From Lateolabrax maculatus (lineage: Eukaryota; Chordata; Actinopteri; Acropomatiformes; Lateolabracidae): a DNA stretch of 64,000 nucleotides. The stretch's first letter is position 1. Every line of letters starts with the position of its first letter. The position numbers were made by a program, and so were the translations under genes. Below the pieces are notes generated by a model, which saw only the letters and a list, made by a program, of their open reading frames with translations, was not told the origin of the DNA and searched no databases. The DNA lies in NCBI GenBank assembly GCA_031216445.1, contig CM062216.1, forward strand, positions 5,515,501-5,579,500. Direction: 5' to 3'. Positions 24,201-37,394 of the stretch are shown in pieces.

Positions 24201-27200
24201 TAGGTTCAGGATGAGCCTGATTGTAGAAATTCAGGGGCCAGATTGGGATTGGCTGTGGCTGATAGTGGCCTCAGGTACGGTGCAGTGCATGTGGTGGAAG
24301 GTAGAGAGGAAAAACACTCAAAAATCTGACTGCACAAGCTGTAGCTTTCTTACCAGCATACAGTTCAGGACCATAGACAGCTCCTACCACTGGATTCAGC
24401 TTCCAGCCTGCACACAAAAACTCAAATGAGAACTGAGTGGAATTGTATTATTATTTTTGTAAGGCTTTATGATACAGTTTGGCACTTACCATTTGTGTAA
24501 GGGTTGGCCACTTTTTTGTTTGTCATCACTCGTGCTGTTGCATTGTTCACCTGTTCAGAGCAACAAAACACACAGCCTGTTATCACTGTCCTCCACACTT
24601 ACTGTTCAGATATCCAGGACGGGCCAAAAGCAAGCAGCAAACCAAGACGAATAAAGAGAAATTCATAAAATAATAAATGAATCAATGATTATGTGAATGT
24701 TTATAGCACTTTGTTGTGATTGAGTTTGGATCACCCGTTCATGAATTTATTCATCATTTCAATTTTCTTACAGATTATTAAATTACTGGAAAGGGGGGGA
24801 AAGCATGCACCAATTACCCACAGGTATGAATAAAAAAAAACATAACTTCCTCCAAATTCAGTAATTGGTTGGATAAACAAATGGATTCCAAAAGAAAAAC
24901 ACAGACAGTGCTTTGATTTTCTTCTATTGACCTGATGAGAATGACTGAGTGGGGGCTCGGCTCGTCGTAAACAAGAGCAGAAATTAGAGCAGGCAACACT
25001 AAACGATGGTGACAGGGGAATGCAGGTCTTCTCAGACTTGACAGGAACCCAGAGGAATGATGGCATGCATTCATTCTGCATTGTCAGGTAATGATGGACA
25101 ACTGGCGTGTCCAGGTTGACATGTATGGATCCCGTACTCTACTGAGAACAAGTTATACGCACCATTATGCATGCATGCATCCAGGCACACGTACATTCAG
25201 GGATGCAGATACCCACACACACATACACACACAGCAGCCACAAGGTAATGCATGGGTTTATAGGTAAGTTTAGGAGGCAGCAGGCAGGAAGTAGAAAAAG
25301 ATGGGGGAAAAGGGAAAAAATGTAAGCACCTCTATTTTGCGTCCCTCTACGATTGTACCGTTTAGTTTCTCCCGTGCACGATCAGCATCTGTGCTTGTTT
25401 CAAAAGTTACAAACCCAAAGCCCTGAGCCACGTTAGCCACCAGTAGAGAAAAAAGGAGAAGGGAAAGGATGGGCACGCACACACGCACAAACACACACAC
25501 ACACACACACACACAGAGAGAGAAAAAGGAAGGGGAAGGGAGGAGAGAAGGGAAAGAGAGGTGAGAAGACTGGAGTAGGTGAGCAGTGGCGGCGGCAGAG
25601 TCGAGTTGTAAGCAGCCAGATTAATTAGAGGCAGTTAGTGAGGCGTCAGGAAACAGCAAACAGAGAGATCCGAGGAGGAGAGGATAACGGTGACATGACC
25701 TCACACAACAACACCAACAAACCTGCCTGCTTTACCCAATTAAACAGCACAGCACCGGTGCCATGGGTGAATGTCAGGAAGCAGTGGATGCAAAACACTG
25801 TGTTAGCTGCCATAATAGTCGTATAATTATCTACACAACTTCAGCGGCGCGGCCACTCAGACGGCCCCGTCTCCCTTTGAAGACGCGGGCAACAGGAGAA
25901 GGAGTGTGAATTCTCCAAAGAGAGTTGTTAACTTGATCTTTGACTATTTCTAATTCGCTGCTCTAATAAGTAGGACATTTTTTCGGGAGGCAAAATTACG
26001 CCGGCCCATTGATGCGAGAAAGTGAATGCTGTCACAGCAGATACCATCCTCCATGATAACAAAGAGCAGGGATATTGACTTTAAACCCTGACCAAAATAT
26101 ACCCAACGTCTTATTTCCTCCCCCCCATCTCCCTCGCCTCCCTGGGGGAGTTTGTCACTTCCTTGAGTTATGTGGACTGGGATACTGGACCTGAGCTCTA
26201 TAGTGGAAGCATTAAGATATGCTGGCCAAACAAGTCCCATTCCTTTGGTTTCTATATATACTTATAGAGGTATGGGCAGGGGAAGCGGGAGCATGGCCGG
26301 CGCTGCCTGATAATTGCTCGAGGATGTAATACATGTGAGAGATGGCAAGCAGTGTGATCTCGTATGCATACACAGGATCTCTGGGCTGCTATTCCTAGCG
26401 TAAATAACACGGGACCTGTCCTTGGGGAAAAAAGAGATAAAGAAATAAATTCAGAAAAAGGAATTGAGGGCAAAATTAATCCTTTGGACATTCACCCGAC
26501 TGTGGTTACCCCCTCTATCTTTTTTTTTTTTTTTTTTTATCATGCACAAATAATTAGCTTACAAGAGGGGAGAGTGGAGACACCATTTTTCAAAGGAGAC
26601 AAACATATTGAATGCAAATTGCCAAAGCTTCATAGGAAATAGATTGTTTATTAATGGCCCGGTAGGTTCATTATGTAGCACACAGGGTGCGGGAGAGAGA
26701 AAGAGAGGCATCATGGGTAATGGCTTTGTAGGGCACAAACAATAAATGCTTGTTACGGCGGAGGAGGCAGGTTTATCCGGTGCTCAATCTTGTCTGGCAG
26801 AGGGGGCTGAGTGCAGCAGCGTTGCCTGGTTCCAGAGCTCCCTGCATGCCTGTATACGAGCCCGAACTACTCCCAGGTATGAATAGGAATCAATAGTATT
26901 CATGCCTCAACACCCAGCCAGGGATCCTGTCTCCTTTATGAATGGAAAGCTGTGGAGCTTAGTACACTCTATTAAATGAACAGCTGGATGAGTAGCACTC
27001 GGCTGTTCACACCACCGCAGGCTTCACCTGTCCATGGTAGGTGGTTAGGAGACTGATACTGCAGTAATGCAGCATCGCTGTGGCTATTTTTCCGAAGGCT
27101 TGTTGGTATTTTTTGGTTTTAGGAGTCCAGATTGTCTTTGAAATACATTCATGCACGATCAAAGCTGGGTAAGAAAGACACTGTTAAAATAAGATTTTTA

Positions 27201-30200
27201 CAAGGTAGAATTTGAAATGTATCGACCATCTCTGCCTTTCTGTACAACTGGGCTGCCTATGTTCTATGTTTCTCTTAATGTCAACAAATCCTGTGGAAAG
27301 ACCTCAACCAGAAAGAATGTTTCCCCTATAGCATAGCAGCTCCATTGTTGTCCAAAAACTCAATCACACATGCAGCAGCTTACTGCCTAAATACTACAGG
27401 AGCACCAAATCTATAAATCCGCCGCTGAAAATAGTGCTAAACAACGGCAACATTAACCAAAGAATACCATGCCCAGCTGTTTTAGCCTTTTAAAAAATGT
27501 ATTTGTATATCTGTAATCCAATTCTATAGATTAACATTTTCAATAGTAACCAGTGGGGAAGTCGGAAAGAGCAGAGATGGACACAATGCGGGTTTTGTTT
27601 TTTTTTCATGGAATTTGTTGACAATAAGAAAAAGATAGAATAACGGCAGGCTTATCCTTTAACTGTTTACTTTAATTTATCTCAGATGTGGGCATCAATC
27701 ATATGTGTAAAAGCTCCCATTTAGCAAACAGATGATGCCCTGTTTGTCAAAAGCTTCAAATGTGAGGTGAAAGTAGGATTCGCCTTGAGATTCCTTTTAA
27801 CTAAACTACATTTATTTGCCAAACAAACCTGAGAACACTATTCCTATCCTGAATTATAGCATATTTAAAAACAAATTGATAAAACCTGAATAATGGCGGA
27901 CCAACCCCCAGGCTTCAAAGAAGACCAGGTCCCTAAACAAGCGGTTTAAATTCCATAAGCTTGAGGACCTGCAGCCTGCTGGTGGATTAAGTGAATTGTG
28001 AAACAGCTCAATAATGAATTGATTGACAGGGCTAATGATTCCCAACTTGGGTTAGAGCTGCAACAACAAAAACAATGGGGAGGGAGGGAGAAAGAGAAGG
28101 AGAGGCATGTTGGATGCAGCTCTCCAGGACCAGGCTTAGGGACCACTACTCTCAGCCAATGTACACACTACACTAATGCCATCATTAGGAAACAGAAGAA
28201 GTACATGGTAATGAAGCAGCTGGCGTTCTAGTTCACTTACCTTGGATCCTCGCTCATTAAAGATAATCTCCACATCTAAAATCTTTCCAAATTGCTGCAG
28301 AGAGAAAAGAAAAAGAGAAGAGAAGAGCGGGGCAGAGATGGAGTTAGAAAGCCTCACTAACTGTGAATTCATGAGAAGGACGACTGGAGAAAGAAAAACC
28401 ATTAAGGCAATATGGAAATGTTACTTTTGTGAGGAAATGGTGGTCAATTTGCATTTGTTGGCTTGGCAAACAGTTCTTGAAGCTGGCTGGCACGCTTTTA
28501 AAAAGAACCCATAGCTGCTGCTTTAATGCATTTTTGTATTTCTATCAATACTATATGAAATGAGATCACAGTATCTGTAAAAAAACTGGCTCTTTGATTA
28601 CATATCAGCATTTCTGATGTTTGTTTGTTTGCTTGTTTTAACACAAAGGAAAAATAAGAAGCTTCAGATCACCCAATTCTTCAAGTCTCCTGCGCAGATA
28701 ACTAAGCTCTGACTTGTGGGAAGTTGGTGGATCGGTTCTGAGGGTACCTTTCTATCCTTTTATACGCCTCTCTTTCTGTGTCTCTTCTTCATTCTCTCTT
28801 CCCCTCTTTGTTTATGTGCTCTCACAGTCAACAGGACCTAAGGGCCTGTCCCCAGGGGTTAACATGCTCCAGCCTTTCGATTTAACAGGCCTGCCTTCGG
28901 ATCATTAGAAAACAGAGGAATGAAAGTAAACTGTAAGTTCCTCTAATGAGTGGAGTAAGAGCGACTTTTAATTGCTGTCTACAATGGCCGTATTATTTCA
29001 TTAAAAGTAATTACCCTGTCAAGCGGTCCGCGTCGCCTTCATTTCAGCACAACAGGGAAGAAATGGGCCTTCCATGTGGTCGACGCTCAATGGATGGATC
29101 GTTTGACTGAGCCACTAATAGGGGTTAGGAGGAGCTGGCTATTATCTGGCTGAAGTGAGTGGAGTGAGCTCGAGGAAGGTGAGGGTTTATGGGTTAGCGA
29201 AAAACATATGTTCCCTCCCACTTGAAAGGGGCTACGCGGTGACCTCGCCGCATCGAGTTAAAGGGAAAAAACGAGGCTTGGTTATTTAAAACCTGCTCTG
29301 TTTCAGCAGGGTGTACCTCCTCCCCTATACATCTGTTCTGGAAAGGAGATTCCATAGATACTATCCACACATCTGCCTCATGTGGCGCTCAGCTTCATTG
29401 ATTCGAATGGGAAGCGTTGGCTCGATCGCACACACACACACGCAGGCATTTACATCCCAGCGTGATGCCCCTTTCTCGCCTGAGATGACAATGCTTTCCC
29501 CACGCAATGTGCAGATGCTAATTGTTTTAACCGAGCGTAATGGGCTTGTGGCGTCGATTAATTAGTTTCAGAGGAAGTCGTCTTTGTGGATTTCCACATG
29601 GCGCTGGGGACTGCTCGCTGCTCACCAGTGATCTCATGCACTTCCATCCCCACCCACACACACACACACACACACCCACACACACACACAGAAACAGCTG
29701 CATCAGCAGCACCGATAAACAATAGCTTCAATGGGAGGAGTCTCCAGAGGGGAGATAAGGAGCTGACGTCATCTAAGAGGCTGCGGCTGGATCCATCCGC
29801 CCATAGACGATAAAAACAGTTCAGTATCAGTGCGAGAATAAAAATATAAACAGAAGCATTCACAAGGGCCACGCTAGTGGTTTTACATATTTTATCCCAT
29901 TCATCGCATATATAATAATTTATATTTTTCTACCATTCCAGGCATCCATTACGTTATTACGTAATGCTGTGCAGATTCATTCTGCACTTATGGAGAAATA
30001 GAAATTGGATTGAACAGATATGAACAGAAACCAGTGCATGTCTGGAACAGCAGAAAAAAATACATTGAAAAATCAAAAAATGTACAGCAGGCACACACAA
30101 ATGAGAAATATAAGAATAGTTTACATGATTTGCGGTTAATGCAGTGTGGACTTTCCTAAATGAAATCACACCACTGTGGTTCCCTCGCTTTAGGCCTCCC

Positions 30201-33200
30201 AGTGAGGGAGCAACAAACACGATCGAGGCCACTCCACCTTTGATTAGCTTGAATATCTTTAAGCTCTTCAGAAACCCATCACCACGCCACAGCAGCCCTG
30301 TGTATTCAAACAGTAGCGTGCTGAGTGTGTAGAGCATGTTCAGGCACAGCAGTCAGTGTGACAGAAGGATGGGGGGGGGGGGGGGGGGCAGAGGTCCCCG
30401 TCGCTCCGGGGGAACGCTGTGAGAGCCCTTACATGCACCGAGAGCAGCGCTGCTGAAGAACCCGGTTGCGCGAACGAGGGCACCCTCAAGCAGCGCAGCA
30501 TGGGCGCCGCGCAGAGCTCGCTCGCGCTCCAGAGTGTTTTCATTTTCCCCCGCACTCGCTAGCTCTCAGAGATCACAGTTTCTAATTACTGATTAAGGTC
30601 CGCTGTGGTCGTCCTAATGAGGCCTTCATTCAGCGCCTCGTTAAAGGCTCACGGGTTCCTCCACTCCCTTAATCCTGTGGCGTGCAGGGTGCATCCCGGG
30701 CCCTCCCTTTTTATTTTAAGGGTGCCGGCTCCAAAGCTTTCCCACTGGTGGAGAAACCTTTGCTGCCGTCACCGGAGAGGGGTTCTCCGTTTCTCTTTCG
30801 CGGCCTTCCCTAGCGGGCCGCGCAGCGCCTCCGCTCTCCTCCCCAGTCTGCCCGCCTGCAAGTCTGTGGGTTTCACTCGTGCGCAGCAGTAATGGCGTAT
30901 TGAGCCGGTGGCGCTCCAGAAGCCATTAGAGCCAGACGGATGAGACTTTGCACATGCTGATCACACAAAGGCCCATTGTGGAGGCCATGTCAGAGGGTGG
31001 AGCGGACCAGCTATCTTCCTTGGCAAGCTCTACCCAAGACAATCAATCCCGCAATCCTCTACTATGCCAACCACCTAGAAGGGAAGGGGCGGTGGCGGTG
31101 GTGGGGATGGCATGTAAGAGGAAGGAAGGGGCAACACGTGGGTGAGTAGGGTGATTGAGGGGGACTGGGTGGGCTGCGATCAATTTTGTATCGTATATCT
31201 GCATGCGCCGGCCAGGCACACAAAGCCTCCGAGCTAATTACTGAGGCGATTTGGATTCCACACGACCTGCACCAGAGCTGGGAACAATAAACCCAACAAT
31301 CAGAGAGAGAGAGAGAGCAGCCATGTTGTCTGCAATTTATAAAGCCACGGCCGGGCCTCTCGAGTAATTAATATCATCAGCTGGATGTTGTCTTCATAAC
31401 GATGAGAATTAACGCCTCTGGGTTCTAATGGTCCAATTAGTGCATAACATTTAAAGTACATTTTTGGCAATCGCCTCCATTCAGATCCATTATCGTTATT
31501 GAATTGGGGCTGTTTGGTTCAATTCTTATTGAGGCTTTTGTGAGACACAAGGGTGAGCCGTTGAACTATTCATTGCCTCATTAATTGGGCAAGAGACAGA
31601 GAGAGAAAGAGAGAATTTCCGTTGAGGACCTCTGGCTGATATGTGATCTGACTCATTTGCACGTATACTCTGTACGTGCCAACTCCACACAGGTAATCAT
31701 TCAGAAGCTTTTCCATGTTGAGAACGAAACAATCCTGTGGAAAACCGTATATATGCATGCTGATAGTTACCAAGATAGAAGAAACTGAAGTACTTCATTC
31801 TGTTTTCCTTGGTTACTTTTTCCCATAATTCTTTTTAATAATAAACATTGTTCTCACCAAATTAATTGCTGAGATCTGGGATAACGGCAACGTTGATAAA
31901 AATAAGTGTGCCAGAGCAGGAAACTTCAGCAATCAGAGGATCAAACAGGTTTTAAACCAACCTCAGGTTACCCAAACCTCCTCGGGGGGGGCAAAGGTGA
32001 ACGGTAAAATTATTACCATACTGTGTTCCATATCTCAGCTAACTTCAGCCAGGTGTCAGTGCAGAGTTTTTTTTTTCTCACACATCAGCATCCAGTTGTG
32101 ACTGACTGGGCTGTTTTTCTTTACTCTTCAAGGTTCTAGATTTTTTTTCCCCTGACAATGTGGTTACTGGATGCTGGCTTAAGCAATCGCCTCACTCGTT
32201 TAATAAGCTTAATAAGCCACATATTCTATTTCATTACAGTCTAATAAATTCTTCTGATGTTGGCACTCTTTGTTTCAGGAGAGATGGGCCACATCCACTA
32301 TATAATGGCAGTGGGATTATTAATAACATTTCAGGTGTGATAAATTCAGTTATACAACCCGTCTGGCCAACTGACTGCTTGTGTCTTAGACTTTGTTGTA
32401 CTGTCGTTACCGTGTTCCCAGATCACAGGAATTAACTTTACGGTTAACAAGTACAGTGTTGTCATAACCGAGGGATATACCAATCTACAAAAAAAAGACC
32501 CAAGTTGTAATAAATTTTCCTTTAAGGTACTCACCCCAAACATTTGCCTTAGGTCAGGGTCCCGGAAGCGGAAGGGAATGTTGGAGACATGTAACCTTTT
32601 GGGCTGCTGCTTCTCTGAAGAGTCTGAGTGCTGGAGCTGGAGCTGCTGAGAGCCCTCTGTTTGCGTCACATCATCTGTCTGCCGGAGGGAAACAAACAGA
32701 GAAAAGACACAAGCTGCTCATTAGCTGCTACAGTATACTGTACCTCCCGGTCCTGAAGTACGGTGAGAGGTAGAGGGGGGGTTGAAGTGGGAGGGCGGCG
32801 GGGTGCAGGGTGGGGGTGGGAGGCCTGGCTAACTAACTTACTCAGCGTCTGCCATTTTTCAATCCGCCGAGAAAGCCAAAGCGATAAACAGCCGATGACT
32901 TATAGTGTCAAACCTGAGGTTGTGCATTACAAATCCACTTATTAATCTCTTGCACTTAGCTCTTGAGCAACAGGGAAGATTGAAGGCGCTGACAAAAAGG
33001 CGTGGATATAGATCCCACAGAGCCCTGACATGTCTAGACTAAAGACACATTATTGGTGACGTTTGCACACAGCCATCGGAGTGCGAGGCCCAAAGCCCTC
33101 AGCGTTGTTGTTTCCATCATTATGCGAATGCTATGCTGACATTTCTATATAAATGACATGTCTGATGTCAATGACAAATTCCACTTGTTTCTCTGTGTGA

Positions 33201-34684
33201 CACCTGTGATGGATTTCACACTGAGGGTGCTGGTGGCTTGTCTGTTTAGATGGACCTTGTTTTTGAGGCAGTTTTTTTTTTCCTGATGTATTTTCTGTGG
33301 ACAACACCTCATTGGTCAACAGCATAGTTTATCCTCTCTTTTATGCACCATTGTGGGATAAGTCTATCATATCCTCATATTTGGCAAAATAGGTCGTTTG
33401 TCAGTGTCTTTCAAAACGCATTTGACAAATCGTTCATATTAGCACTTCCCAACCCTCCGTCTCTGTGGTTAAGGTTTAGTTTAAGCAAAACTATTTGGTG
33501 GAATAAATAGTTAAATATTTTGGAAGGTACAATTATTTGCTTTATTTTTTCAGTTTGTTTAGTTTTAGTTAAATCTCAGGATTAACATCAATCTCCTGTA
33601 TTAAGTTAGGAGCTAGAGCCAGGAGGTAATTAGCTTAGCTTAGCATACAGACTGGAAGCAGGGGGAAACAGCTAGCCTGGCTCCGTCATAAGTTAAAAAA
33701 TATCCCTACCACCACCTCTAATGCTCACTAATTAACACAAATCTCGTTGTTTAATCCGTACACAGTTTAATGTACAATTCTTACATTTTTTTGCCAAACA
33801 GCAGCCGGGTCCAGTCACTTCCTGGAACCTTGTGGGTTGCCAGGTTTGATACCATCGTGCCTGAGACCTATACTGAAAGCTTTAGTTACCGACCGTCTCT
33901 GGCAACCCGCTCTAAAGCGGGAGACGCTGCAACGACAGCACTGAGGAGATTAATTAACCGTTTCTCATGAAATATCTGCACTTGAAAAATCACAAATCAA
34001 CACTTTTACATTTCTCTTTGTGTACAGATGAAACAAACGCCCTGTGAATTAGTGAGCTTTAAAGGTGTTGCTAGGTGTATATTTGAACTTTGGAGGGAGC
34101 CAGTCGTGGTTAGAAGCAAGAACATGCTGACTGTTGGTATTAGACACGAAGCGAACTGCAAAGTGGTGAAAGTCTGCCTGGTTTCCTCCCAAAGAGGTTC
34201 TGCAAATCTATAACAGCATCGTACTAATTCCACCTTTGCTTCTGAGAGAGGACAGCAATTACTCTCATGACCACAAGAGGTCACTTATCAGGAAAACATC
34301 AAGTTTGTATTTAGCCTTTGAACAAACAGCCAGTGCTGTGGTTTTTTTTTAGTCTCCATTGTGCAATCGCAAGCAAATTATTAAAATGAACAAAAATGGA
34401 CCCTGATTTAGTGCCGGTGACTCAGAAAGAGACTAAGCAAAGAAACACAGAGAGGAGTGGAGAATGAAGAACGAGAGGGTGGAAGTGGCAGATATTGAGC
34501 ACAAAAGCTGTTTGAATGTGATATGTAAACTGCAAGGTCTCCTGGGAAGTGCTCTCTGAGCATGGCAAAAACACTATACACTGGCTGGGAAGTCACATAC
34601 ACAGACACAATCTTGTACTGAGATACAGACGTGAAAAGGGAGTAGGTTGTTGCCAGAGTACAAACGGTTCAAATGACACGCGCT

Positions 34685-34720
<36 letters not shown>

Positions 34721-37147
34721 GATAACCCTCACCCTGCTCTGAGGCTGTCAGATGGCTGCAGGCCACTCTTAGTGATACATTTCCCACCATTTAGGAAATG
34801 GGGTAGGGATTTATTCATTATAATTCATCATCACAGTATTATCATTATCATCATGATCGTAATGATGATCGCCTTTATTATTCTCATTATCATAATCACA
34901 ATCTCCACTGTAATGGCCGTCATTTATTTGGTTTTTATGGCCCATTCCGAGACGGTGACATACATTGTTAACAGTGACAGTTGTTTGATTCAAGGTCCCA
35001 CTTTGTCTCCCCTGCAGCCATCCAGGTACGGCAGGTCGGTGGCAGCTTCCAAAGTCCCGCCTGAGCTTTGACGGCATCCGGACCAGAGGTCAACAAGTGG
35101 CGAAGGACGCGGGGGCTGGAGAATGTGCCCGGGCCGGCTGGACGGCCAGTGAGGAGTGGATTTGTGACAGAGAGAGGCGGTCGGAGGGGTCTTAACTCTG
35201 CCGTGTCCTCGTGTGCTGGAGGTTAATAGCCTGAGTAGCCATGTTGGGCCCCGGGGGTGACACATTGCAGACAGATGCTGGGGACCGTGGAGGGTGACAA
35301 GGTACCAGAGCCCCGCGGGTCAATCTGTTTCATCGGTCACACATGACACTATCGACCTTTAGCGTATGTTGCCAGACTACTGAGCACCGCTGTCCTCCAG
35401 CTCTGTCTGTCTGGCTTTTTATCACGGCGAGCGCGGCCGCGTGTTTGCAAACATCCAGATTAACTTTCACTCGGTGCTCAGACAGGCCGGCAGCGCGCTG
35501 ACATCGGGGGCAAGTACACATACGGAGAACACAAATACTGAATTGCTGACTCCCGAGCACCCCAGACTGCATCCTACTAACTCAATAACTCGGAGTGTCA
35601 CTGAGATCCGGGATGGCTGCCTCTGCGCACCGCTCCCGAGGCTCCAGCCCGCCTGCCTGGCTGTGAGATGGTGGTGTTGCAGTGGAAAATAATTACCTCC
35701 GTATTACCATAGGAGGCCACCTTCAGTGGCACTTTACTGTCCCGACAGCTGCTGTCACGGGGAAGAGGAGGAGGAGGAGGAGGTGGGATGCAAAACACAC
35801 CGTCACCAGCCAAAGCCAGCAAACCAGAGAGTGAGAGAGCTGTCAACTCCGGCAACTCTCCGGCTTCCTGTTCAGTCATTTCTCTAAAAGACTCCCTTGC
35901 TGTTATTTGCAAATCGCCTGCAAAGTGCTCTGCTCAGCACTTTCCCCCTCCTCGCAGAGTGGCATTACAAGAGCATAATTGAAACTATCTGATTGGAATG
36001 CTGCCAAGCAGGTAGATTACATCCGATTAAATAGGTGGGGGTGTGGGGGGTGGGGGATACTGAGTCTTCGCTCACAAGAATTATAATGCCTGAGCCTTAA
36101 TTCATTATTTTCCTCTCCCAGTCCTCCACTGTTTGTTTTCTTTTTCTAAAGAAGCTGCAAATACATCCTCTCCATCACCTGCAAGAGCAGGGGGTGTGGA
36201 GGGAGTGAGCGTGGAGTGGAGGGGCCGCCCCCCTCCCCCTGATTCATATAAAGCAGCGAAAGGCAGAGGGGTTATTTTGGGTGTTCAGACAACAGTGAAA
36301 AGTCTCATTCTTTTTCTGCTTAGACAGAGTTGGGTGATTGGCAGCTGGAGCGCCAGTGAGGCTCGGATGGACATGAAACCCTCCTGCCTGAATCATCACA
36401 GACAAAATAGCAGCAACTGCGTTAGAAAATATCTGCTTCTTCGATTACGGTATAAAAATTAAATAAAAATTACGCACCATTGAGTTTAACTTTCAAATTC
36501 TTTATGAAGTCTTTAAATCAAAAGTCTGGTGATACTCTTTTTTTTTTTTCATAGTCAGCATATCCCATCAAAAGACCAAACACACAAAGAACTGATCCTA
36601 ATGACAAGACTTTTGTGTGTATCAAAGCCTGGTGTACAGTATCTTCTTCCTCTGCAGTAGAGCTTCATTGTTGATCAAAAAGTATAAGAACACATCAATG
36701 AGCGACGCTGTTGCACTGGGTGACATGTTCCTTCTACACCATGAACACACACAATGTAGTTTAATTTGGACTCAATCCCACGTACTCCGTCCTGCTACCC
36801 CAAATACTCACTAGAGCACCAAATATGGCAAAAGGCACAGTTTGTTTGCTAAAAACTACAGTGTTTCCCTGTTTCAGGAAATCACTGAGCCTTTTTTACA
36901 AATTAAACTTTATATTTTTGATTTTCGTGTCTTCTATAGGAACCCATGGAGTCTGGGCTGAGAGCCACAGAGAGTAGGGGAGCCATAAAGTATTTAGAGA
37001 CGGACTTTTGGTCTGTGATGTGATTTGTTGTCAAAAACAAAAAGAATATAGAACAACACCAGCCTTGTCCTTTAAATTGTTGTCAGGAGAGTTTTTATGT
37101 TGAGGAACATTGAGAATATGTAGAGTATCTTTGAAATGGTAATTTAC

Positions 37148-37179
<32 letters not shown>

Positions 37180-37362
37180 GGGGGTTCAGTGGCTCCACCC
37201 ACTTACAGATAACACAGTCATCCCCTTTTAATGGTGGCCTACATGCTGCCATCAGCACCGCCTCTGAAAGCTACACCCTGACAGAGTCTCAATCCCTTAA
37301 ACACAGCTCACGAGAGATGAGAGAGTGTGTGTGTGCGCGAATGTTTGCATGTGCTCGCCCTT

Positions 37363-37394
<32 letters not shown>

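Larger units (their letters stand above)
25423..28240 (-). other. rbfox3 intron upstream of the 93-nt exon
   Basis: 2.8-kb intron. It includes a decayed MITE copy (about 27237-27662), a (CA)n tract at 25490-25515 just upstream of the 93-nt exon acceptor, a T run at 26519-26539, and an AT-rich block near 26640-26780 with ACAAACAATAAA. No exon seen. Confidence 0.85.
28295..32534 (-). other. rbfox3 intron between 144-nt and 54-nt exons
   Basis: 4.2-kb intron. It holds a GC/CpG-richer block near 30370-30860 headed by an 18-G run, a (CA)n tract near 29655-29691, and AT-rich blocks near 28920-29040 and 31340-31520 that look like conserved non-coding elements. No exon seen. Confidence 0.85.

Noticed and set aside
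25251..25256. TGCATG-like sequence near 25250 as an RBFOX site
   Set aside because: The hexamer is on the plus strand only; the rbfox3 transcript reads CATGCA there, which lacks GCAUG.
34673..35071. 132-codon plus-strand frame starting in THTHTHTH
   Set aside because: Created by a (CA)n tract followed by an ATC/ATT-rich repeat; not a protein.
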